A program made the position numbers and the translations under genes. Below the pieces are notes generated by a model. It was not told where the DNA came from. It saw only the letters and a program-made list of their open reading frames with translations, and ran no database searches. This document shows, piece after piece, positions 44,512 through 52,571 of a stretch of DNA of 64,000 bases. How positions within the stretch are numbered: position 1 is the stretch's first letter; each line of letters opens with the position of its first letter. The stretch covers positions 17,265 to 81,264 of the forward strand of contig SXON01000034.1 in assembly GCA_005778355.1 (NCBI GenBank). The letters run 5' to 3'. Source of the DNA: Pseudomonadota bacterium. GTDB taxonomy: Bacteria > Myxococcota_A > UBA796 > SXON01.

Positions 44512-44736
44512 ATGGAAAGTCACGAGGTCGAGCTTCTCCAGTCCCTGGCGGCGGAACATGACGAGCTGCGCTATCTGTGGTCGCGACACCAGACCATGGA
44601 AAAGGACCTCGCCCGCCTGGACTCGATCCGCAACCCCTCGCCGACCGAGCGTAAGGAAATCACCGACTTGAAGCGGAACAAGCTCAAGGGCAAGGAGCGT
44701 ATGCAAGCGATCCTCGACGCCCACAAGGGCCTGTAA
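44512..44736 (+). CDS. DUF465 (YdcH-like) small protein
   Basis: 74 residues, all helical. The YdcH/DUF465 pattern of a heptad-like coiled coil followed by KEITDLKRNKLKGKERMQAIL is clear. The family is a widespread short protein of unknown function, and the ribosome-binding site CGGAGG lies close upstream. It sits between tsaB and the dehydrogenase-like gene on the same strand, possibly in the same transcript. Confidence 0.85.
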   Translation: MESHEVELLQSLAAEHDELRYLWSRHQTMEKDLARLDSIRNPSPTERKEITDLKRNKLKGKERMQAILDAHKGL

Positions 44737-44772
44737 GCGGGAACCCCCTGGGTTGGATAGGCGTCCGGCTCA

Positions 44773-45780
44773 ATGACGGGCCTTCGCATCGCAGTCCTCG
44801 GCGCCACCGGCTCGGTGGGCGAGGCGATCTTGTCGCAACTAGGCGATTCCGCGTTCGCCGAGTGCGAGGTGGTTCCTTTCGCCTCCCGCGCGGCGCGCGT
44901 GGAGTCGGTCGCCATGGGGGAACGCACGCTCCCGATTCGGCTGCTGGCCGACGTGCACGACATCAGGCCTCGACTGGCCTTCTGCGCCTTGCCGCCCGGT
45001 ATCGCCCGGCAGGTGGTGCCCGACCTCGTGGCGCGCGGCATCTTCGTGATCGACGTGGGTAATTCCACCGCCGGGGTGGTCGACGCGCCCCTGGTCTTGC
45101 CCACCGTCCGGCCACCCAACCCGGCCGACATCGCTGCTGCCGGGGCCGCGCGCACCCCGTCTCCGGTGGGTTGGCTGCTCGCCACGGCGCTCGCCCCACT
45201 TTTCCGGGCGGGGGTCTCCAGAGTCACCGGCCTCGTCAACCTCCCGGCGACGGCCCACGGGCGCGCCGCCAGCGCCGAGCTCTCCGAGCAGGTGGTGGCG
45301 TCGTTCAACCTCAAAGACCCGCCCCGGCGCATCTTTGCCGAGGGCCTCGCCTTCGACACGCTGCCTGAAGACACGGCTAGCGGCGAGTGGAGCGAACGCG
45401 AGGGCCTCGCGGCCGCCGAGGTGGCCGAAATCCTCGGCGTGGATCCGGGTCGGCTCGGTGTCCAGGTGGTCACCCAGCCGATCTTCGCGGGGCTCACGGC
45501 CGCGCTCTACGCGCGCGGCGCGGTCGACACGGCCGCGGCAGAAGACCTGCTCCGCGGCTCGCCCGGTCTTGCCTCCGCCTCCCGCGCCACGCTGGTCCGT
45601 CCGCGCAAGGTGATGGGACGCACCCCGGTGTATTGGACCGGCCTTCGCGACGATCCCGGCAACGAGGGCGTTCACATCTGGCTCGCGGGCGACAACCTCG
45701 CCGGTGCCGGTGCCGCCGTGCCCATCGCCGTGGCTGAAGCCGTTCTCGAGGCCGGTCTGCTCTCCACGCTGGAGGCCTGA
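44773..45780 (+). CDS. Aspartate-semialdehyde dehydrogenase homologue, catalytic Cys missing
   Basis: 335 residues, normal length for the family. The N-terminal NADP-binding motif is GATGSVG. Where active enzymes have the catalytic Cys in a NPNCST-like loop, the protein reads RTPSPVGW. The region near KVMGRTPVYWTG also lacks the active-site His that normally follows RxPVxxGH. It therefore resembles E. coli Usg, a dehydrogenase homologue without known activity. Its last base is the first base of the next start codon (ATGATG-like overlap at 45780). It is unlikely to make homoserine precursors. Confidence 0.8.
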   Translation: MTGLRIAVLGATGSVGEAILSQLGDSAFAECEVVPFASRAARVESVAMGERTLPIRLLADVHDIRPRLAFCALPPGIARQVVPDLVARGIFVIDVGNSTAGVVDAPLVLPTVRPPNPADIAAAGAARTPSPVGWLLATALAPLFRAGVSRVTGLVNLPATAHGRAASAELSEQVVASFNLKDPPRRIFAEGLAFDTLPEDTASGEWSEREGLAAAEVAEILGVDPGRLGVQVVTQPIFAGLTAALYARGAVDTAAAEDLLRGSPGLASASRATLVRPRKVMGRTPVYWTGLRDDPGNEGVHIWLAGDNLAGAGAAVPIAVAEAVLEAGLLSTLEA

Positions 45781-48227
45781 TGTTTGCGCTTCTTCTCGCC
45801 TCGGCGAACCTCGTCACCGGGCATGCCTGGGCCATACCCGACCACGAGGTGGCTGCTTTCGGCACCTCCTCTGAGGTGTCGCGCGTCGTGGCCTCGCCGG
45901 AAGGGGGTTGGGTCGCGTGGTCCACCGAGGATGGCCAGGTGGTGGCGCTCGACACTACGACCTGGAGCGAGTGGCCGGTCGACCTCGCGGGCGGCACCGC
46001 CGCTGGGGCGATTGCGCTGGGCGGCGCGCCCGGGAGCACCTACCTCGCGGTCGCCACGACCGACGACGCCGTGGAGATCTACGCGCTCAGCGTGTACGAC
46101 GGGGCCGTTTACCAGCGCACCGTGATCCCCGAGGACGGGGTGCTCGACCTCGCGGTCGACAGCGAGAAGCTGTTCGTCGTCGCCGATACCAGCGGCTACG
46201 CGACCGTCGTGAGCTACGGCGTGACCACCGGTGCGCTCGACAGCGGTAGTGCGTTGCTCAACTACGACGGCTTCGTGGCCTTCGGCGCGCGGGTGAGCTC
46301 CACCGACAGCGTCAGCGACGAAGGCACCGCTGACCCTGCCACCACCGCGAGCTACCTCTACGTGCTCCACACCGACGCCTACCTGTCGCGCATCGACGTG
46401 GCGTCGTACACCGACACCTCGTCCACCTACGCGGGCGGCGGCAATCTCGTCGACATGTGGGTGGACGGCGGCGACGTGGTGTGGATGGCCGACGGCACCG
46501 GCGAGGCCGGCAGCTTCGCCTACATGATCGGCGACACGTCCGACCTGGAGCTCTTCTGGGATTCCACCAAGATCGGCGCGGTCTGGCAGCTGACGGGCAG
46601 CACCTCAGGCGGCTACCTCGCGGGCGCGACCGGCGAAGGCGCCCACTTCTTCGAGGTGATCGACGGCATCTCGCTCGCCGAGGAGGTCGCCTCGGTCGAC
46701 CTGGCCGGTATCAACGACATGGTGGGCACCGAGGGACACGCCTTCCTCGGCGGCTACGACGGCGTGCGGGTGATCTCCGACCGACCCTGGGTAGAAATCA
46801 CCGGGTTGTCCGCAGAGTCGGGCGCCCCGGGCGAGGAGCTCACGGCCCAGTTCACTTCCGACAGCGACGGGTACTGGAGCGCCGAGCTGATGCCCACCAC
46901 CGGCACCACCGGCGTCACGGCTGCCTCGGGTGAGGTGACCGCCGGGGAAACCGTGGAGTTCGACCTCTCCCTGCCAGACGAGGCGGAGGGCGAGTCGGGA
47001 GACATCGTCTACCGACTGGAGGTGACCGTCGACCCGCCCACCGAGGGGCCCACTGGTCGCGACGCGACCTTCGTCACCCGCGACGACGAGCCTGACCGCG
47101 TGAGCCTCGGCACCGACAACGTGCTCCCCGGCGACCAGCGCATCACGGTCTCGTTTCCGGGCGTCGACGCGGGCGAGGCGACGTCGTACATCGTCTACCT
47201 CACGACGGTGGAGTTCGAGGCGGCCGACTACCCCGTGGGCGGCCCAGCCTACGAGGGTCCCGACACCTGGCTTGCCACGCGCACCGCGCCGCTCGAAGAC
47301 ACCGCCGACGAACTCACCAACGCCGTGGTGTGCAGCCTCGATCCCCTCACCAACGACACCACCTACTACGTCGCCGTGCGCGCTATCGACGAGAGCAGCG
47401 GCGAGGCCCAGGAGGGCCCCATGTCCAAGGTCGTTTCCGTCACCCCGTCGGAGACCTATGCGCTCTCCGAACTGCGCGGCCTCACGGCCTGGTGTGGCCT
47501 CCCCCTCGTCAACGCCGGCTGGCTCGGTGTGGCCGTCGGCTTGATCGCGGTGTTCCGGCGTCGCTCGACGGTCGCCGCCGCCGTCGTCCTGATGGTTCTG
47601 CCCGTTGCCGCCGAGGCCAAGCCCCACGAGGACGATCTCACCAGCCGCAGCTTCGACCTCGAGCTGCGCTACGGCCCCTTCCTCACCCAGGAAGACGCGC
47701 TCCTGGTCGACGCCTTCGGCTCCGACAACAATCGGCTGCTCCGCGGCGACATCGGCTGGGCCAGCAACTACGCCGAGCTCGACCTCGGCTTCGGCCTCTG
47801 GGCCGACGAGGGCACACTGGTGAGCATCGAGGGCATCTCGACCGCCGACGCCGACGCGCTCACGGTGGTGCCGCTCTCTTTCGACGCCACGCTGCGCGGC
47901 GACATCTGGAAGGAACAGCCGGTCGTGCCCTTCGTGCGGGCCGGGCTCGACCTGTGGCTCTGGAACGAGCGCTGGGAGGCGGAGTACGACGACGGCGGGG
48001 GCGACAGCGTGACCGCAGGAACGTTTGGCTACCACTGGGGCGCAGGTCTCTACCTGCTCCTCGACCCGCTCGACCAGGGCTCGGCGAGCCACCTCGAGAC
48101 CATCGCCAGCGTGAACGACACCTACCTCGTGGCCGAGTATCGCCAGAGCTACGCGCTCGGCGACAAGGACGAGATCATCGACTTCACGTCGTCTGAGCTC
48201 ACGTTCGGCCTCAAATTCGACTACTGA
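45780..48227 (+). CDS. Two-part secreted protein: propeller/FN3 region then outer-membrane beta-barrel
   Basis: 815 residues in one open frame. Part one has a signal peptide (about 1-18), a beta-rich repeat region like a propeller (20-330), an Ig-like stretch (330-430) and a fibronectin-III-like domain (about 435-560). It then has Cys572 in AWCGLP, a hydrophobic helix (about 577-592) and FRRRST, the layout of a MYXO-CTERM tail. Directly after comes a second signal-peptide-like stretch (VAAAVVLMVLPVAAEA, ending near 612). Part two is a barrel-like segment (about 617-815) that ends LKFDY, with the final aromatic residue of outer-membrane barrels. Two adjacent genes of this kind are known in Myxococcus (from memory, the MXAN_2561/2562 type). 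Confidence 0.75.
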   Translation: MFALLLASANLVTGHAWAIPDHEVAAFGTSSEVSRVVASPEGGWVAWSTEDGQVVALDTTTWSEWPVDLAGGTAAGAIALGGAPGSTYLAVATTDDAVEIYALSVYDGAVYQRTVIPEDGVLDLAVDSEKLFVVADTSGYATVVSYGVTTGALDSGSALLNYDGFVAFGARVSSTDSVSDEGTADPATTASYLYVLHTDAYLSRIDVASYTDTSSTYAGGGNLVDMWVDGGDVVWMADGTGEAGSFAYMIGDTSDLELFWDSTKIGAVWQLTGSTSGGYLAGATGEGAHFFEVIDGISLAEEVASVDLAGINDMVGTEGHAFLGGYDGVRVISDRPWVEITGLSAESGAPGEELTAQFTSDSDGYWSAELMPTTGTTGVTAASGEVTAGETVEFDLSLPDEAEGESGDIVYRLEVTVDPPTEGPTGRDATFVTRDDEPDRVSLGTDNVLPGDQRITVSFPGVDAGEATSYIVYLTTVEFEAADYPVGGPAYEGPDTWLATRTAPLEDTADELTNAVVCSLDPLTNDTTYYVAVRAIDESSGEAQEGPMSKVVSVTPSETYALSELRGLTAWCGLPLVNAGWLGVAVGLIAVFRRRSTVAAAVVLMVLPVAAEAKPHEDDLTSRSFDLELRYGPFLTQEDALLVDAFGSDNNRLLRGDIGWASNYAELDLGFGLWADEGTLVSIEGISTADADALTVVPLSFDATLRGDIWKEQPVVPFVRAGLDLWLWNERWEAEYDDGGGDSVTAGTFGYHWGAGLYLLLDPLDQGSASHLETIASVNDTYLVAEYRQSYALGDKDEIIDFTSSELTFGLKFDY

Positions 48228-48229
48228 CG

Positions 48230-49072
48230 ATGGCCGCCACCTGGCGCCTGGTGATCGAGTATGACGGGAGTGCCTTTTCCGGCTGGCAGCGGCAGCCCAA
48301 CGATCCGAGCGTGCAGGCCACCCTCGAGGATGCGCTCGGCAGGCTCTTCTCGGTGCCGCGGGTGATCACCCACGCCAGCGGGCGGACCGACGCGGGCGTG
48401 CATGCGCTCGGGCAGGTGGTGAGCTTCAGGGCGGAGAAAGAGCGGAACCCCGAACACCTGCGTCTCGGGCTCAACACGGTGCTGCCGCCCGAGGTGAGCG
48501 TCATCGAGGCGGCCCGTGCCCCGGCCGGCTTCCACGCGCGGATCTCCGCGGTGGGCAAGACCTACCGCTACCGCATCCTTCAGCGTCGTGACCGGAGCCC
48601 GTTCCACCGGGGTTACGCGCTTCACGTCCGCACACCATTCGACTGGGCGGCCCTGGAGACAGGCATGGCCGCACTCGTTGGCACTCACGACTTCTCCGCC
48701 TTCCGCGGCGCCGGGTGCAACGCGAGGTCGCCGGTGCGCACCATCCACTGGGCGCGCCATCACGTGGCGGGTGACGAGCACTGCCTAGAGTTCCACGGCA
48801 ACGGCTTCCTGCGCTACCAGGTTCGCCGAATGGTCGGCACGCTCGTCGAGGTGGGGATGGGCAAACGCCCACCGTCCAACGTGGCGGAGGTGGTTGCCAG
48901 TCGCGACCCCCGCGCGGCCGGGAAGACGGCGCTCGCCTGCGGGCTCTACCTCGTGAGCGTGGACTACCCGCCCTCGGCGCTCCTATTCGACGCACTCGCC
49001 GGGGTGGAGGAGCCAGGTGGTGTCGCCGACGGCGGTGGCGCCGCTGCCGATGCAGGCCGCGGTGACGAGTAG
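48230..49072 (+). CDS. truA: tRNA pseudouridine synthase A
   Basis: 280 residues. Catalytic Asp54 lies in GRTDAGVHA, and YRYRI and FLRYQVRRMVG are TruA-specific. It isomerises uridines 38-40 of the tRNA anticodon stem. The conserved part ends at LYLVSVDYP (about residue 247). The last 30 or so residues are a low-complexity Gly/Ala/Asp tail whose DNA is antisense to the convergent lipoprotein gene. It starts 2 bases after the preceding stop. Confidence 0.95.
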   Translation: MAATWRLVIEYDGSAFSGWQRQPNDPSVQATLEDALGRLFSVPRVITHASGRTDAGVHALGQVVSFRAEKERNPEHLRLGLNTVLPPEVSVIEAARAPAGFHARISAVGKTYRYRILQRRDRSPFHRGYALHVRTPFDWAALETGMAALVGTHDFSAFRGAGCNARSPVRTIHWARHHVAGDEHCLEFHGNGFLRYQVRRMVGTLVEVGMGKRPPSNVAEVVASRDPRAAGKTALACGLYLVSVDYPPSALLFDALAGVEEPGGVADGGGAAADAGRGDE

Positions 49073-50581
49073 GTCGAGGGCGCCGTCGTGGTTCCAGTCG
49101 AACAGGCCCCATGGGATCTTCATCGCGTTGCAGTCCACGGTTGACGACGGGCTCGCGAAGGAGCGCATCCCGCCGGCGGCGTAGACCACGGGCAGGCCGA
49201 AGCTGTGGGCGTCCTCGGCGAAGCCGGTGCTGCCGTCGCCGAGATGGGCATACCAGTACTCGGCGCCACTGCCGAGGTCGTCGCACACCTCCATGAGGAT
49301 CAGGTCGACGATGCCGTCGCCGTCGATGTCCTCGACCGAGTGGCCGGGGGTGCCATCGCCGCAGGCCACGATGTCGCTGCCCGAGGAGAAGGGCGTGGTG
49401 CCCTCGGCGCCGTAGGCGGCCGGGAGCGCGTAGCTCAGCGCGCTGCTATCGAAGCCGACGCCGGTGTTCCGGTGGACGAGCCAGCGCGTGTCGCCCACGG
49501 TGAGGTCGCCGTCGCAGGTCTCGGTGACCACGAGGTCGCCGAGATCGTCGCCGTTCATGTCGAGGAGCATGTGCCCGGGGATGCCCTCGCCGCAGGAGGT
49601 CGGTCCGATCTTCGAGACGAACGGGTGATCCCCGTCCTCGCCGTACTCGGCGGGCAGCGCCCACTGGATCGCGCTGGTCTCGAAGCCCGAGCCATTGCCG
49701 AGGTAAACCAGCCATTGGCTGTCGCCGGTGACGGCCTCCGTGCACGCAGCGGTAACGACGAGGTCCGGGAGCAGGTCGCCGTTGATGTCGGCCAGCTCGT
49801 AGCTCGGGATGTTCACGGTGCAGTTGCTGTCGTCGCCGGTGGCGGTGAAGGCCGGGTATCCGGCTTCTCCGTAGCCGGGGGGCAGCGCGAAGCTCGACGG
49901 TGTCTCGTCGAAGCCGCTCGTGCTTCCCTTGTGCACCCGCCACTCGGCGGCGCCCACCGTGTCGTCGTCGCAGTCCTCGGTGACCACCAGGTCGGCGAGG
50001 AGGTCGCCGTCCAGATCGACGAGGTCGTGGCCGGGGATGCCGTCGCCACACACCGCGCCGCTCACCACGTTGGCGAACGGGGCCGCGCCCTCGGCGCCGT
50101 AGTCCCCGGGGAGCGCGTAGTCGGCGGGTGTGTCGGCGAAACCGTCGGCCGTGGCGGGGTGCACGAGCCAGCGGGTGTCGCCCGTCGCCTCGTCGTCGCC
50201 GCACTGGAAGGTCACGACCAGGTCGAAACCGCCGTCGCCGCTCATGTCGAGCACGGTGTGCGCGGGGGTGTTGTCGTCGCAAGAAGCAAAGGCGCTCACG
50301 CTGACGAAGGGCAGCGCGCCGCCGTCGCCGTAGACCTCGGGCAAGGTGAGGACCGTGGGCTCGGCGGCGAAGTTGCCGGCGTAGCAAGTGGCGGGGTCGC
50401 AGTCGTCGTCCTTGCCGTTGTAGCGGACCTCCACCCCGCCTGGAAACACGTCGGCGTCGTCGTCGTCGCAGTCGACGTCGCTTTTGAAACCGTCGGCGTC
50501 GGCGTCGATCGGCTCGTCGCTGCCACTGTCGTTGACCTTCGGCTCGTCGGCGGGGCAGGCGAGGAGGGCGAAAAGCAGCAT
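48983..50581 (-). CDS. Lipoprotein with MopE motif and six tandem VCBS-like repeats
   Basis: 532 residues from the ATG at 50581, which has GGGG-rich purines upstream; a GTG at 50590 adds three residues. The signal ends in lipobox ALLAC. A MopE-like acidic block (DADGFKSDVDCDDDDADVFP) precedes six repeats of about 76 residues. Each repeat has LPxxYG, a Cys, a GxxGDxxxDLVVT-type calcium loop, a second Cys and a W-V/L-H end. The regular repeats suggest a six-bladed propeller with one disulphide per blade. The last 90 bases are antisense to truA. Confidence 0.8.
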   Translation of the reverse strand: MLLFALLACPADEPKVNDSGSDEPIDADADGFKSDVDCDDDDADVFPGGVEVRYNGKDDDCDPATCYAGNFAAEPTVLTLPEVYGDGGALPFVSVSAFASCDDNTPAHTVLDMSGDGGFDLVVTFQCGDDEATGDTRWLVHPATADGFADTPADYALPGDYGAEGAAPFANVVSGAVCGDGIPGHDLVDLDGDLLADLVVTEDCDDDTVGAAEWRVHKGSTSGFDETPSSFALPPGYGEAGYPAFTATGDDSNCTVNIPSYELADINGDLLPDLVVTAACTEAVTGDSQWLVYLGNGSGFETSAIQWALPAEYGEDGDHPFVSKIGPTSCGEGIPGHMLLDMNGDDLGDLVVTETCDGDLTVGDTRWLVHRNTGVGFDSSALSYALPAAYGAEGTTPFSSGSDIVACGDGTPGHSVEDIDGDGIVDLILMEVCDDLGSGAEYWYAHLGDGSTGFAEDAHSFGLPVVYAAGGMRSFASPSSTVDCNAMKIPWGLFDWNHDGALDLLVTAACIGSGATAVGDTTWLLHPGECVE

Positions 50582-50603
50582 GGGATCCACCCCGGGGGGC
50601 GGC

Positions 50604-50609
50604 AGTCTA
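50604..50609 (-). promoter_or_regulatory. Candidate -10 element (TAGACT) for the repeat lipoprotein
   Basis: Minus strand TAGACT lies 22 bases before the ATG at 50581, in the 46-base gap between divergent genes. Confidence 0.35.
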
Positions 50610-50615
50610 GCGCGC

Positions 50616-50621
50616 TATTCT
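50616..50621 (+). promoter_or_regulatory. Candidate leaderless -10 element (TATTCT)
   Basis: TATTCT is followed by exactly six bases (TGACCC) and then the ATG at 50628. Confidence 0.45.
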
Positions 50622-50627
50622 TGACCC

Positions 50628-52565
50628 ATGCTGATCCTGATGCTGGCCTGCGCCCAGAGCGACGCCGGGCGTGATCCCACCACGGAGACCGGCAGCGACC
50701 CGGCGACCAGCACCGCGCTCCTGGGACCCTTCCTCGAGGGTGACTGCGACCCTATGGTCCCCGAGCTGTGCGGTCTGCCGTTCCCGTCGAACGTGTACCT
50801 GGTGCCCGACGACGCCTCGGTCACCGGCGCTCGCGTGGCCTTCGGTCCCACCACGCTGCCGGTGTCGGATGACGGCCTGCAGTCCACGCCCGACCTGCTC
50901 AACGTGGCGGACGGCTTCTCGCCGGCGGCCGGCCCCATCGCCTTCCTCGCGGGCGCCAGCGACGCGGGCTTCGCCCCGCCCACCGACCCGGCGGCCTCGC
51001 TCGCCGACGACTCGCCCACGGTGATCATCGACGCCGACACCGGCGCCCGCGTGGCGCACTTCGCCGAGCTCGACATGAGTCACGACGACGACGGCCGCCG
51101 GGCCATCATGCTGCGACCGGTCACTCTCCTGGAGCACGGCCACCGCTACATCGTGGCGCTCAAGGGCGTGGTCGACGCCGAGGGCGTGGCGGTGACCCCG
51201 AGCCCGGTGTTCCTCGCCCTCCGTGACGGCGGCGACCACGACGACCTGAGCGTAGACGCCCGCCGCAGCCTCTACGACGACATTTTCGCGCGCCTCGACT
51301 CGGCCGGTGTGGCCCGGTCGGACCTTCAGCTCGCCTGGGACTTCACCGTGGCCAGTCGCGACACGACCGCCGGGCGGCTGCTATCCATGCGTGACGACGC
51401 CCTTGCCCGCGTCGGCACAGGCACCAGCTACACGTTCAGCGCCGTGGAGACCGACCCCTACCCGGGCATCATCCTGCGTGTGGAGGGCACCGTGGATGTG
51501 CCGCTCTACCTCGACGAGGGCGGCCCCGGCGGCACCCTCGTGCTGGGCGACGATGGCCTCCCCGCCTACCAGGGCACCTACCCCTACCCCTTCGTCTTGC
51601 TCGTGCCCGAGTCCTGCGCGGGCCAGAGTTGTCCCGTGGTGCAGTACGGCCATGGGCTCTTCGGCAGCCGCTACAGCATCGACCAGGACGGCTACTACGC
51701 GGCCGCGTCGACCTTCGGCGCCGTGGTGCTGTCGATGGACTGGATCGGGATGTCCAACGAGGACATCGCGGTGATCGCCGGGGCCGCGGCCGGCGGCGAC
51801 GTGAGCGGCTTCGCCTCGATCCCCGACCGTAGCCAGCAGGGCATGGTGAACCTCGCCGTGGCGCTAAGAACCCTGCAGGGCCCCATGCGCGACGACGAGG
51901 CCTTGCAATTCGACAGCGTGCCCGTCGTGGATCCCGACGTGCGCTACTACGTGGGCGGGAGCCAGGGCGGCATCTACGGCGCCACCTACATGGCGGTGAC
52001 GCCCGACATCGAGCGCGGCGTGCTGGTGGTGCCGGGCATGTCGTACAGCTTGATGCTCCCCCGCAGCGTGTACTGGGCCGACTACGCCACGCCCTTCGTG
52101 GTCGACCGCTTCGAAGACCCCCGAGTCGTGCAGCTGGTGCTTGGCTACGTGCAGATGCTCTGGGACCGCGCCGAGCCCAGCGGCTACGCGACCGCCATCA
52201 GCGACGATCCCCTCCCAGGGACGCCCGCGCACCGGGTGCTCCTCGTGGAGGGCATCGGCGATCACCAGGTGCCCAACCTCTCCACCGAGCTGCTCGCCCG
52301 GGCCCTGGGGGCGGCCTACCTCGCCCCCGGAAACCGCGAGCTCTACGCCCTGCCCGCGGCGAGCAGCGCGGTCACCAGCGGCAACGCGCTCCTCGACTAC
52401 GACTACGGCCTGGGCCCGGTGCCCGCGGAGAACGTGCCGATGGAGGAGGGGGAAGATCCGCACGACAAGGTCTTCTTCGAGCCCACGGCGCAGGCCTCCA
52501 TCTTCACCTTCCTCACCACCGGTGAGGCACGAAGCTATTGCGACGGGGCCTGTGACCCGGACTGA
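50628..52565 (+). CDS. Alpha/beta-hydrolase-like surface lipoprotein
   Basis: 645 residues. The lipobox is LMLAC at the N-terminus. After a region rich in Asp and Thr (10-60) the protein is beta-rich to about 300. The C-terminal half has an alpha/beta-hydrolase core: VQYGHGLFG as the HG oxyanion segment, GGSQGGIYG carrying the nucleophile elbow (GxSxG), and DHQVPNLS, a candidate for the catalytic His. It probably hydrolyses an ester or lipid at the cell surface. It faces the repeat lipoprotein divergently and has only 6 bases to the convergent membrane protein gene. Confidence 0.75.
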   Translation: MLILMLACAQSDAGRDPTTETGSDPATSTALLGPFLEGDCDPMVPELCGLPFPSNVYLVPDDASVTGARVAFGPTTLPVSDDGLQSTPDLLNVADGFSPAAGPIAFLAGASDAGFAPPTDPAASLADDSPTVIIDADTGARVAHFAELDMSHDDDGRRAIMLRPVTLLEHGHRYIVALKGVVDAEGVAVTPSPVFLALRDGGDHDDLSVDARRSLYDDIFARLDSAGVARSDLQLAWDFTVASRDTTAGRLLSMRDDALARVGTGTSYTFSAVETDPYPGIILRVEGTVDVPLYLDEGGPGGTLVLGDDGLPAYQGTYPYPFVLLVPESCAGQSCPVVQYGHGLFGSRYSIDQDGYYAAASTFGAVVLSMDWIGMSNEDIAVIAGAAAGGDVSGFASIPDRSQQGMVNLAVALRTLQGPMRDDEALQFDSVPVVDPDVRYYVGGSQGGIYGATYMAVTPDIERGVLVVPGMSYSLMLPRSVYWADYATPFVVDRFEDPRVVQLVLGYVQMLWDRAEPSGYATAISDDPLPGTPAHRVLLVEGIGDHQVPNLSTELLARALGAAYLAPGNRELYALPAASSAVTSGNALLDYDYGLGPVPAENVPMEEGEDPHDKVFFEPTAQASIFTFLTTGEARSYCDGACDPD

Positions 52566-52571
52566 CTTGGC

